DNA from: Paramecium pentaurelia
Taxonomy: Eukaryota > Ciliophora > Oligohymenophorea > Peniculida > Parameciidae
Assembly (NCBI GenBank): GCA_905183005.1
Contig: CAJJDO010000127.1
Location: forward strand, 3,308 to 67,307
Length of the DNA: 64,000 nucleotides
Reading direction: 5' to 3'
In this document: positions 27,501-38,228 of the stretch, piece by piece
How the letters are laid out: each line of letters starts with the position of its first letter
Position numbering within the stretch: position 1 is the stretch's first letter
Made by a program: the position numbers and the translations under genes
The notes under the pieces: generated by a model
Told to the model about the DNA's origin: nothing
What the model saw: only the letters and a program-made list of their open reading frames with translations
Databases searched by the model: none

Positions 27501-27725
27501 TATGAATTACATACATTATTAAATTATCGTTATTCTGATTTTTAATCTATTTAAATTTAAAAGTTTGAAAACAATTAACAAAGAAAAATTGTATTATTTT
27601 CATAAAAAACAAAATAAAATTTTGATGAAGATATTGATATAGTCTTAGAAGTAATTTATGATAAATCTAAGGTTCATAATATTGGAATATATGTTGATCA
27701 ATAATTATGTTTTTCATGTTTATGA
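24551..27725 (+). CDS. Gln-rich coiled-coil protein, unknown function
   Basis: ATG 24551 to TGA 27723-27725, with one 22-nt intron at 26044-26065, leaves 1051 codons. Without removing that intron the frame hits TGA near 26180, so the intron is well supported. Glutamine, mostly from TAA, is very abundant. The first 230 residues or so are Asn/Gln/Ser-rich and probably disordered; the rest is helical with heptad-like Leu/Ile, Lys and Glu spacing. A large cytoskeletal or basal-body-type scaffold would look like this, but I recognise no domain and give no function. There is no signal peptide or membrane segment. Confidence 0.78.
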
Positions 27726-27826
27726 TATTTAATTTAAATTATTATTATTTATTAAAATGAAAATTGAATTATCATGATTTTAATATATTGAAAATATGAA
27801 ATAATTAATATTATATGTAATTTGAA

Positions 27827-28042
27827 TCAAGATTTCTAAACAATACATTTTCTTTAGCAAGGTCTTTATTCAATCTACATACATGTTTCATGACAAACTT
27901 ATTTATGTTAATCTGTATTTGCAGTCAATTTATATGAGTTAAGACATTTTGTAGTACAATTTATTAATTGATCTTGACAATCAGTCAAACAATCTGAAGA
28001 AACAATGATTATTATCCAACAAAGCAATATTATTTAATTCAT
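27827..28042 (-). CDS. Small secreted cysteine-rich protein
   Basis: A 71-residue protein: ATG 28042, TGA 27827-27829, no intron. A signal peptide (MNQIILLCWIIIIVSS) is followed by a mature part of about 55 residues with eight Cys in paired spacing: CLTDC, then a CTTKC motif, CHETC and CQRKC. The regular CxxxC pairs suggest two helices cross-linked by disulfides, as in small helical-hairpin secreted proteins. I do not recognise the family. It lies between the coiled-coil and EF-hand genes with only about 100-150 bp on each side. The unbroken frame, signal peptide and Cys pattern together make it a likely real gene. Confidence 0.65.
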
Positions 28043-28193
28043 TTTTAATTTAAATTAAATTTTTATGTTACTAATATAATTGATAATCTATTTGTATTCT
28101 TATAAATAGAATGTATAATTAAAGAAAAACAAGAGAAAATATATTATGTTATTTAAATGATATACGAATACAAATTAAATAACAATAGTGGTT

Positions 28194-29445
28194 TCATTTT
28201 TATTTCATACCTAATGATAATATTCTTTGTCTTGGATACTAAATAGAATTTATGTATAAAATATATACTTTTTTTTTATGATGAGATCCATAATTTAATT
28301 CTTTAAATTTGTATTATTCTGGAGCTGAAGCATTCAACAATTCTTTTTCTGCTTCAATTAAAACAGTATTCTTTTTAAAAATATTAGTTTTCTTTTCTCT
28401 TGATTTTTATCTAGAAGAGACTCGAGAAGTTTGTCTTGATTTTTGTTATTTCAATTTTTCATTATTTAAAATTGCTAAAAATTTATCAATATTATCTCTT
28501 GTTCTAGTAATTTCCTAAGTCAGATTAGTTCTTAATTAAGTAATATCTGATCTATATATAAATTTATTTTAATGATTTACAATCTTAAAGTATCAGTTAC
28601 ATTTAAGTCTTGAGTTGGATTTGTATAAAATTTTCTTTTGCTAATATCTTTTACTTTTTCCTAAAAATAGATATAAATTATTTACTAATCTCTTAAATTT
28701 GAGTTCTCTTTCTTAGAATCTTTTCATTTATAATAATTATGCATGATCCATTTTCTAAACATTTTTAGTTTCATTTTCTTCATCTTCATCTTCTATTTAA
28801 TCTGATTTAATATTTCTATAACAATTATCCTCTAATGTAAGAAGATTAACGCATTATTTATGCTTTTAATAATTATTGATATTATCTGATTCTATCTTAT
28901 TAATAATCTCTTCTCTCAATACACAATAATTCATATATTGTATCATTTAAGGAAAACTTAAAGGAACAAATGTTAATTGTTGTGTAGGATTTATTTGATT
29001 GATTTCGTAATCTTCTCTAATTTTTTTCATTAATTAAACAAACACTATAAAATGGAAAAATAATGATACTATTTAAAGCTTCTTGATTTTGAAGAGCTTG
29101 TTTAAAATCTGTCCAATTTAATTTATCTAAAAAAAAAGAATATTTATATTAATACCATCTTCATCTTCATCAATACTTTTAAAGAATTCTTTAAGTTTAG
29201 ATTTGGTAATATTTATTCCATATTTAATAAACATATCATATAATTCAGATCTATCTAGAAATTCTAATAATATTTATGAGATAGTTTATACTTGATTTAT
29301 CTCTGTCTATAGAGTTAAATACTGCTTTCATCATATTTTATTCTTTTAGTTCTGATTCATAGAGAATATATTAATCTTTTACTCTAGATTTGTAACGATT
29401 TCTTAACCATTTTATGGTGTCGAAAGTTTTGAGATTATAATTCAT
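28194..29445 (-). CDS. EF-hand protein with coiled-coil C-terminal region
   Basis: ATG 29445 to TGA 28194-28196, minus five introns of 28, 29, 25, 25 and 29 nt, gives 372 codons. Residues about 40-110 hold a pair of EF-hands: a helix, then SIDRDKSKFLDRSEL with Asp/Asp/Ser/Glu ligands, and a second loop SIDEDEDDKLNWTDF spliced across intron 2. Calcium binding is therefore likely for both. The remainder is Lys/Glu/Gln-rich and helical, with acidic (EDEDEENE) and basic Arg/Ser stretches. A calcium-responsive scaffold is inferred; the specific role is unknown. A 30-nt GTATAT...TTTAG segment near the C-terminus may be a sixth intron that does not change the frame. Confidence 0.8.
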
Positions 29446-29477
29446 AAATTTTATTGTACGATTATAGATAATCAATA

Positions 29478-30330
29478 TCATTTTTTTGCTTATTGTGCTG
29501 CCAAATCTTCGTCCATTTGTTTAAGTTAGGCACCACCTCTGAGAAGACCTGATCTTCTGGCAGCAACAAGACCAACTTTTTGACCAGGAGGGGCATATCT
29601 TGAAAGTGTAGATGGATGACCAATATGTTATTAATTACCACCACCATGAGGATGATCGACTGGATTCATGGCCACACCTCTAACTTTTGGCCAGCATTTT
29701 CTAAGTCTTCTATATTTATGGAATTGTCTTCCTGCTTTGAGAATTGGCTTTTCAGTTCTTCCTCCTCCAGCAATCAAACCTAAAATAAATTCAAATATAA
29801 TACCTACTGTGGCTCTACAAAGAGCACTAAGTGTTTTTCTGGTACCTGATGGTAATCTAACTCTTGTGGTTGTTCCATCATCTGAATGACCAATAATAGT
29901 GGCATAACAACCAGTTGCTCTTCCCAATGCTCCTTTATCTCCTGGATGTTCCTCCAAGTTGCAAACTACTGTACCCTCTGGGATTTATCCAATAGGAAGA
30001 ACATTTCCTGTTGCCAATTAAGCTAAGATTCACAATCTAAATCTTACCTTTTGCTCCGCAATAAATGTATTAGCCAGTGTATGATCCTTCAGGAGCAATG
30101 AAGAGCTTAGTGACTTTTGAATACTTATATGGGTCTTTGAATTCGACCTCAGCAAGTGGAGCTCCTCGTCCTGGATCGTGACGAATTGCAGTAATTACAC
30201 CTCTGACATAGCCATGTCTTTCAGCATAATCAAGATGTCTGTATTAAGGAGATCCGATTCTTTAATTTTAATGTGCTTTGAAAACACTGTTTGATTTTCC
30301 CTTTCTTTATGCTCTGATTCTCTTACCCAT
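29478..30330 (-). CDS. RPL8: Ribosomal protein uL2 (RPL8), cytosolic 60S
   Basis: Core large-subunit protein at the peptidyl-transferase region. ATG 30330 (MGKRIRAQRKGK) to TGA 29478-29480, minus introns 30023-30047 (25 nt) and 29780-29803 (24 nt), gives 267 residues. Family landmarks are present: RHGYVRGVITAIRHDPGRGA, LEEHPGDKGALGRA, GHSDDGTTTRVRLPSG, CRATVGLIAGGGRTEKP across intron 2, and the invariant AMNPVDHPHGGG with its conserved His. The C-terminus extends a little beyond usual, ending QQAKK. The 24-nt intron contains no stop in this code, so retaining it would simply add eight residues. In-frame TAA as Gln in such a conserved protein fixes the genetic code. Confidence 0.97.
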
Positions 30331-30374
30331 TTTTTTAAAAGATTTTAAAATTTATTTTAAAGGGCAGTGATAAA

Positions 30375-30990
30375 TTCTTTAATAAACATCATTAATTCTG
30401 GAATAGCTAATTTCTAATCTAAGTCGATGACAACACTCATAATCATGATAAGATTTGATACTTTTTTCAAAGTTACTTTATATATCACTAGTATTCTAAT
30501 CCTCTATATTGAACGTTATTTTACTTAATGAATCAACTAAAAGATACCATTGTAAATGATACATCTAATTCGATATTGCTTTACTTAGAAGTTCTATTAG
30601 CCATGAATATCAGTTCTATTCTATTGTAATTTTACAATACAGTTGATTGAATTTTTGAATTCCAAACACTTATACTAAATTTTAATCTAATAGTCTTACA
30701 TTTTTAATTTTTTCAGTTAAATTCTTTACTCTTTTATGTAGATGCAGATAATGAAATATAAAATGTAATTTTATATACTAGATTCTAAATCTTTGAGTTG
30801 AAGAATTGTTATTTGTTAATTTAATAGTGTTAGCAATTAATCAAACATAAATAGAATCTAAAATGTTATTGTTTGATATGTAAGATAATAAATTTAAAAC
30901 CAAAAACTTGATGATGATTTTCTACACAAATATTACAGTTTACTATTCTAAGATATTTGATTTATTTAAGTATAATTAAGAGACTCTTCA
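30375..30990 (-). other. Coding-like but unresolved stretch
   Basis: Two minus-strand frames read like protein. One gives LDSLSKITFNIED-type and CCHRLRLEISYSRINDVY-type segments but is broken by TGA twice. The other starts at ATG 30848 (MFDQLLTLLNQQITILQLKD) and, with a 25-nt and a 26-nt candidate intron, stays open but finds no stop before RPL8. Either a small intron-rich gene is here and I have not found its exon set, or it is a pseudogene. No family was recognised. Confidence 0.3.
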
Positions 30991-31090
30991 ATTATATTTA
31001 TAGTCAAATGTCAAATTTTAATTATGAATTTGGTCAAAGTAATATGAATTGATTGAATATACATTATATTATTAAAAATGATCAAAATAA

Positions 31091-33122
31091 TCAATAATTT
31101 TTTTCAAACTCATACAAAGCATCATCATGTAATTTAGACTAAAAATATTTAAGTATAATAATTTACATCTTATTCATGAATTTAAAATTGCCAAAAACGA
31201 TTGTATTCATCATCTCTCTCTTCTTATGCATAATCATGTTTGTATAAAGGATTATGTTACTATTCAAATTACATTCCTTATTCTTTCCCTTGATCCTAAT
31301 TTGATATCTCTCCAAATTATTAGAAATTCTATTATTACTATTATACTCCTTCTGATTAATTTTATTCTTAACTCCATTAAAAATTAGACCATTCTTATTA
31401 TTGCCCATCAACAGGATTAGATTGCTCATTATTACCTATATTGAAAGCATCAAATATATTTTATATATTTTGAGTATTTGTTTCATTTTATATCTTCTAA
31501 TCATGATTGGATTTCAAAAAATCATCATATTTTATTTAGATGTCTTCCTTATTAAAATCAACATCTTCTTTATAATCAGCTCTTGTATGACCACCTAATT
31601 CATGATTATTAAGTTTTTCAGCTTTATCAAAATATTATTCTCTGAATTTCTTCCAGGATTCATTCTCTAATTCTGATTACAACAATGGATATTTTGAAGT
31701 AAATTCCACTAAGAAATGAGCCAATTTAGTTACAAAACCTAAATACTCCTTTCTTTGTTTCTTATTATTGATAACTTCTGAAGTACATTTCAATAAAAAT
31801 TGTATAAATTCATTTTAATTGAATAACTAAAATATTATAATTATATTTTACATTCTAAACCAAACTATCCAATTTTTATTCAATAATATGAACAATAAAT
31901 CTATAATATTATAGATGTAATATATCATGCTTTTCATGTTTAACAAATAATGAATTATAAACTTTGAAGATATCTTATTCATGTAACTTTGTAACAAAAG
32001 ATTCTTGATTCAAACTTATGCATACTCCAATTATTTCAAGAATTTTAATCTTATGTTATCCAAATATAGGAGTAGTTGATTTTTATAAGAAATCTAACCA
32101 TTTATTTAAATGAGATTCTATTTTATTGAATAATTCCTATTAATTCACATTCAATATTGCACTTTCAGCTGGGTCTCCTTACCTTGTTGTTATTTTGTAA
32201 AGTAATGTGAGTAGATTATACAATGCTGTGCCTGAAGCAAGAGACACAGAGTTATTTTCATGGACAATAGATTAACAAAATTTATCTATTGATTCTCCAT
32301 ACAAGAAATCAAAGAGAGGTTATGCTTTGAAAATTACATAAGCTTTTTAAGTGATCTCTTGAATAATATGAGATACATTTGTTGAAACCTATATAAATAT
32401 ATTATGATCGTTTTTACTTCGAAATTTGTGGTATCTTCAATTCTCCCAACCACTCCTTTGATTAAATGAATCCTTTATGGTGTATAATCAATTTAAGTTT
32501 CTTGTTCAATTGTTAATAAACGAATTACAAATTCTGAAACTGAACGAGATTATAATTGCTTTATTAATCCATCAACTAAATTTTGATATTAATAAAATTC
32601 AGCTAAAAAGATATCAGTACGCATTTTCAATAAGTTAAATAATACATTGCAAACATATCCTGCCAATACTGGATTAACATCTTCATCTGAAATAAAAAAT
32701 TAAAATAATGTATGCAATAGGGATCTATTTAAATATTTGAATTTTGATACTTATCTTCTCCAAAAAATTACTCTAAAATTTTAGGATTCTCACAACATAC
32801 TAATAATTCACATGAATAAAATGGATATCTAAATGCTCTTTTTGAATTTGAATCATCCACTGGCATCTCTGTTAAATAACTGACTAATTCAGCCACTTAT
32901 TTCTTTTGCATACTACATATTATTCAATATCTTACTAATCCATTAGTTTCTAATTTTGATTTCTGAATTCACCTATTATTAAATCATCATCTAACAAAGT
33001 TGTCAACTAAAGGTCTGGGTTTTCAAAATGACGATCGAATCCATTCTCCTTCATAAGCATACCAAATTGAGTCCAAAATTAAGCACTAGATATAAGTAAG
33101 TATATCCTTACCTGAAATTCAT
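31091..33122 (-). CDS. SAPS-domain regulatory subunit of PP6/Sit4-type phosphatase
   Basis: SAPS proteins bind the PP6 (Sit4) catalytic subunit and set its substrates. ATG 33122 to TGA 31091-31093, minus six introns (26, 23, 26, 29, 25 and 28 nt), gives 624 residues. Landmarks: LLDDDLIIGEFRNQNQKLMD near the N-terminus, YPFYSCELLVCC, NPVLAGYVCNVLFNLLKMRT, and SVSEFVIRLL, matching the alpha-helical armadillo-like SAPS core. The last 120 residues or so are Gln/Asn-rich and acidic and probably disordered. Several introns would cause premature TGA or a frameshift if retained. No targeting signal, so it is cytosolic. The strong core similarity makes the family call confident; the substrate is unknown. 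Confidence 0.88.
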
Positions 33123-33345
33123 CGTGAGAATTAATTTTATTAATGGAATAATTATCAAATTACTTTTTGAATTAAACTCAAAACTAAACTAAAATCATTA
33201 AACTCTTAGTGAAGGTAAGAATACTACTTTAATATCTAATGATATTTGATAAGAATTGGAATCTTATTGTATTATAATATATTTCTATTAGGAATTCATA
33301 TTTTATTAAATATACAAATCAATATAATAAAGTTTAAATATTAAA

Positions 33346-34590
33346 TCAATATGTAGGAAATAAATGTGCATAGTCATTTAAAAAAACATTTCTTAAATGT
33401 TACCTTAAATAATTTATTTTTTAAGGTGTTGCAATACTATAATCAATCTAATCTACTGGAGTGTCTATATTTATATATTATAAAAGAACATTAAAAATGG
33501 AATATAAACCACAATCATACCCATTCTATTACTATGGAACTGGTAAAATTTTCATCTCTATTTACTTCTCTGATAATGGAAATATTTATATTACTTTCTC
33601 CAAAATCTTATAATCAAGAAAATAATTCATTGAATTTAACAAAAAGAGAGTGTTGTTTTAAAATACCAATGTTACAAAATGAGTTCTATCTATATTCATA
33701 ATTAGTATAATTCTATTGTGTATATTTTAGAGAATAAGTTCCTAGATCTTTTCTGGTATAGAAATTTAAATACTTTAGTCACAGACCATACTTGAAAAAA
33801 TATCTTAACACATTATAGTATTGATTAGAAGTATTGTTTTATCAGGATTTATTAATCGAAAATAATCTTAAATCAATTCTAAATAAAAGTCAATTATTGT
33901 TTAATTAATCCAATTATATCCATTTAAACCTATATATTAATAGTTATTTATTGAATAGTCTTTGTAATAAAATAAATATCTTGTAGTTTGTATTAAATTC
34001 TCTTCTTAAGGAGGATACTCAACTCTTACATTATTAAGATAATATGATTAAGGTTCTATAATTTCTCCATCTTCATTCAATTCAGTCAATATTCCATATA
34101 ATAAATTGTTCTTATAGCTTCCTTTGATTTTACAATTTTCAAATTTTTATTCAAATGGTCCATGTCTCCATCCACAACGGTATTCCAATGTATAATCATT
34201 ATTATTAATATTGCAAATACCATCTGCAAATCCTTCTTTAAATTAACCAAAAAATTTATAATCTTTATTAAAATTTATTTCTCCTTTTCCATTTGGTAAC
34301 AATGTATTTTTATCAATACATCCTTTATAAATTGCTGGAAAATTATCTGGTTTATCTATAAAATCAAAAGGAATAGAAATATGGTATCTCTGATTTAAGT
34401 AAATTTAGCATTAATAACCTAAAAGAGGTTGGCTATCTTATATTGTTGGTAAAATTATTCTATAAAGTAATAAATATATAATCTACATATTTCCTCCTGG
34501 TCTTAATATTAAAGACTAGCCTATGTGCACCTTATATATTGTACTTTTATCATTTGTTTCATTTTTTTAATCATCTTAATTCTGCTACAT
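33346..34590 (-). CDS. MORN-repeat / Ulp1-like cysteine protease fusion
   Basis: ATG 34590 to TGA 33346-33348, minus one 27-nt intron near 34460, gives 405 residues. The middle (about 85-170) has MORN-like repeats (NGKGEINFNKDYKFFGQFKE, EGFADGICN, YRCGWRHGPFE), which bind membranes or proteins. The C-terminal 200 residues match the Ulp1/SENP C48 fold: GYNWINQTIIDFYLELI (Ulp1 usually WLND..INFY), RTHFVTLVF with the catalytic His, and QQQNGYDCGLYSIFNVLL with the oxyanion Gln and catalytic Cys. The position that is normally Asp after the His strand reads LLNSM, an Asn. A SUMO/ubiquitin-like deconjugase is the inferred role; substrate and activity are unknown. Confidence 0.82.
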
Positions 34591-34671
34591 ATTCTAATTA
34601 ATTTATATATATCATTTATAAAATAATGACTTAAAACGTATTGATTTTAAACTAAATACCAAATTTACAAT

Positions 34672-35476
34672 TCACTTTTTTTTTCTCAAAGTAGGCACTC
34701 TTATAGTAGGAGCATTATCTTAATTTTGTAATTCAATTTATTATTGTAAATCTTATTTTTATTATTGTTATTATTGTTAGACTGGCTATTTTAATTAGAT
34801 TGTTGTCTCTTATGATAAAGTTATAGCAGGAGGACAAGATCTTTTCCTTAGGAACTTCAGAACATTTTTGGATTATTTTTAAGTTTTCAATTAATATATT
34901 CTAATAAAACATTCCGAATTTTCAGGTTTAAATCCTATTCTTAAAATGTCATCAAAATAACCTTTTAGATACCAATTATCCATTTATATCGAACTGAAAG
35001 GACCTAAATTTAGGATAGATAATACCCTGAACTTTTAAGTAATCATCCACATAATACCATATTTTTGAAAGCAAATGATTAGCTTATCCAGGAATACTCC
35101 TACTAAATATTATTTCTTTTTTTATGCTTTGCAATTATTACTAACTCCAATCAAAAGTATTAGATTATTTTGGTTAAGGAGTAAGAATTTATTATTCATC
35201 AAATCGAAATAAATCTCCACCTCCACTTTAATATATGCCAGCTGTTTTGAGAGGAGTAACGCAATTACTTGAATAAACAAGAATTTCTAAATCTAAATTT
35301 GTAATCAAACCTTGATTAAAACCACGTATTGGACGAGCCTAATATGGATTTTAGCTTAGAGCTTTAAATGCCTATGGATACTATTGACATAATGCTTTGA
35401 ATGTTTCAGGCATTTATTCAATAGGTTTTTGTCTATAATGGGCTATCAATTAGGCTCTCGAAAGTTTTTATTGCAT
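34672..35476 (-). CDS. GYF-domain protein
   Basis: GYF domains bind proline-rich ligands, often in spliceosomal or mRNA-repression proteins. ATG 35476 to TGA 34672-34674, minus one 22-nt intron, gives 260 residues. After splicing, residues about 130-180 read IWYYVDDYLKVQGPFSSIQM followed by DNWYLKGYFDDILRIGF, the full GYF signature (W-Y, QGPF, M-x-x-W, GYF). The intron lies exactly inside KVQG|PFSS; retained, it breaks the domain. The N-terminal part contains basic and Gln-rich sequence; the C-terminus has a poly-Gln run, mostly TAA, and a KKK end. There is no targeting signal. The neighbouring CCCH RNA-binding gene is suggestive only. Confidence 0.85.
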
Positions 35477-35556
35477 AAAATATAAATAAAAATATGAGAA
35501 TTAAAAATAAAAGAAGAAAGTTTTATAGAATATTTCTATTAAATTTGTTATTTACT

Positions 35557-36845
35557 TCAAGAATCCATGTCTATCATTCTTAAGACCCCTCTTATCTATT
35601 CATTGTCATCAATATTATCAACAGAGAAGGACTTTTTTCTCATTAAATCCTTCAATTCTTCAGAATCTTGAATTATTGAATGAATATATATACCTGTTCG
35701 CTCGAGAATGGAAATAAGAGCTGTTTAATAATGTTCACCCTTATTTTTACATTCAACAACAGTATCAGATTCAGGTTCATATTGGAAACTATTTTACAAA
35801 TTATGACCAAGCCATTATTATTGATCACTATTATTATCTTAAGATTTCTAATATCTTTGTGATGTCTACAAACTTGGTTCTCTCACCTTAAAGACATTCT
35901 AAATAATCCTATTTCTAGGTACAATCTTAAATATTCTAGCTTAAGATGATTATTCAACATATCTAAATAATTACAAAATAATACCTTCTTTCTTATTGAT
36001 AATGATAAAATGAGCAATCTTATTTATTACAATTTTAATTGATGCATTATTTAGTTCTAAATAGCATTGGATGATATTCTAATTCTTTCCATCCATGACA
36101 TTTACAACAACTAAAAGCATCTGGACATCCATTACTATATTCTGTAATGTATTCATTAGTATTCCAATTAGAACATGATTATGGAATATAATTGTATCCT
36201 TATGGTTTTCTTCTAAAATCTTACCAATTGTGAGCATAAACACATAAAGATTTATCATGTTATGTAAGATTGAATGGACACCATACTGTTTTGTAATAAA
36301 ATATGAAGAAATCATCATCATATTCTAAATTATGAATAAGTTCTATAGCTATATCACCTTCAGAATGAGCAAATGAACAGAATTTCCCATAATCACACTG
36401 TTAAATATTATTTGGATAAAAGGAGCAAAATTTAGTTTTGTAATTGTCAATTCTATATAGTTATTCCACTCTATTATGAGCTCTATTGCAATTGTCTCCA
36501 TATGGACATATTGAATTATTTTCAATATATTGACATAACTCGGCTGAATACTCTACTCCAATCCTTAAAAACAATATTCAATAAGTAAATACCTTTTACG
36601 ATCCTTTGGATTATGAAAGAAAGGACAATGTTTGTGATTGTGATTCCCCATTATCTTACATTACTAGACTTTAAAGAATCCCAAATCTAAATGTTCAACT
36701 CTTATTTATTATTGTAATTGTTAACTGAAACCTAAATTATTATGAGTCACATCTGTGGTTTCTATATATAATAGATTAAGAAATTACCTGTGTCATTTAA
36801 CTTTGTATTTTTTTCTGTTTTTGATCCACAATTCATACTCAACAT
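35557..36845 (-). CDS. Unkempt-like CCCH zinc-finger protein
   Basis: ATG 36845 to TGA 35557-35559, minus introns of 26, 29 and 22 nt, gives 403 residues. Successive CCCH fingers are visible: CQYIENNSICPYGDNCNRAH, KFCSFYPNNIQQCDYGKFC with SFAH, VWCPFNLTQHDKSLCVYAHN, and a Cys-rich module CSNW...CPDAFSCCKCHGWKE followed by HPMLFRTKQC. The order, and the phrases CVYAHNWQDFRR and CHGWKELEYHP, match the Unkempt/plant-type tandem CCCH family, which binds mRNA. The C-terminal 120 residues are polar and probably disordered. RNA binding is known for the family; the targets here are not. It is divergent from the next plus-strand gene by 133 bp. Confidence 0.87.
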
Positions 36846-36978
36846 ACCTTTTGGAATATATGGAGGAATGAAGTTCTATACTTATTATTTTTTATTTCCA
36901 AGACTTCGTCCATTTGAATTTTATTTTTAAAAACCATTCCTCATTTAATCACGAGGAATCTACATAAATTATTAAATT

Positions 36979-38160
36979 ATGAACTTAAAAACTCTTAAGC
37001 ATAATCAAAATATCACAAATTATTATATATATATAATTATTAATCAATTATCTCAATTTCTAATCCATTTCATATAAGAATTCTAAAAGAAATTGAAAGG
37101 TAATTTAATTAAATTAATAACTCAGTTTTAAGACTTTACTATAATATTTATGCTAATCAAGAAATCCAATATTATAAATTTAGATACTATTAAATTTTAT
37201 GAGATCAAATGTTAGCGTCAATATGAATATAGTACAAATTTAATTTAAAACGAAAATGATGATAATTGTAAAGAAAAAGCTTCAAAAATTTAAATATTAT
37301 GTAAAAGGTTTGAATACAATCAAATAGGAAATTACACTGTTATTAAAGACCTTGATCAAGCAGGAAGAATTGCAGGATTCATTATTCTAAAAGAATATAA
37401 TTTTTTATTTAGTCATTATGAAATCAAATTTGTAAAAGATTGCCTATTTTCCAAAAATTCATAGTTATGTGTGATCATATCATCCAAATATATTTCAATC
37501 TATTAACTTGAAAATTTCAAGTTGATAGTTAATCAAAACATTGATTGGGGTTACTACTACAAATTTGGAGCAATTACACCAGATTCTAAGTATTTAATTG
37601 CAAATACTCAAGAAAATACAATCATTTTATATTGCTTATAAAAGTAAACATAAATTTTTACGATTTACTAATCTAAACCTAATTTTAGTTAGATTTTTGT
37701 TTCAAGAACAAATAATATAATGTTATCAATAAAATTTGGATCACAATAGGTAAGAAGATGGTAGATATAGGATGATAAAATAAAATATTAAACTTAATTT
37801 TACCTTAATCAGACCTATACTCTTAATTATGTTACAAAACATTTTATATTAGTTAGAAGACTATTTAAATCATTTGAGAGTAAGTATTGCATTTTTTCTA
37901 ATCTAAATAAGTAAAGAAAACTTATTAGAACTATAAAATGCTCATTTTTTGAAAATTTATAAATGGATCCAAATTGTGAATCCAAGATTTTGATTAGTGA
38001 TGGGAATAAATTATTATTTTTAACTTAATACAAATTTTATTGTATTTAAACAGGACGTTTTATATAGGCTTCAAATGAATATAGCAAATTAATTTCAAAA
38101 CCAAATATTGAAATTTCTGATAATCAAATGAAAATTGAATATTATTAGAAAGAATCCTGA
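36979..38160 (+). CDS. Beta-propeller-like protein, weak WD40 similarity
   Basis: ATG 36979 to TGA 38158-38160 is open for 393 residues without a needed intron. From about residue 100 it has a recurring strand pattern, with blades such as KFGAITPDSKYLIANTQENT, in which an Asp-Ser-Lys-Tyr turn resembles WD40 or YVTN propellers. The N-terminal 80 residues are helical and hydrophobic and may not be coding. A 26-nt GTAATT...CTCAG segment near 37100 could be an intron but gives an early stop. Function unknown; protein binding is the likely role of such a fold. Cytosolic by absence of a signal. Confidence 0.6.
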
Positions 38161-38228
38161 ATAATATTATTTCTTTATTTAAATTGCTTATTAATTATTT
38201 ATACATTTTAAATATCAAGTAATAATTA

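Noticed and set aside
29668..29889. A 73-codon plus-strand frame opposite RPL8
   Set aside because: It is the antisense of a highly conserved ribosomal protein region; the minus-strand product is unmistakable.
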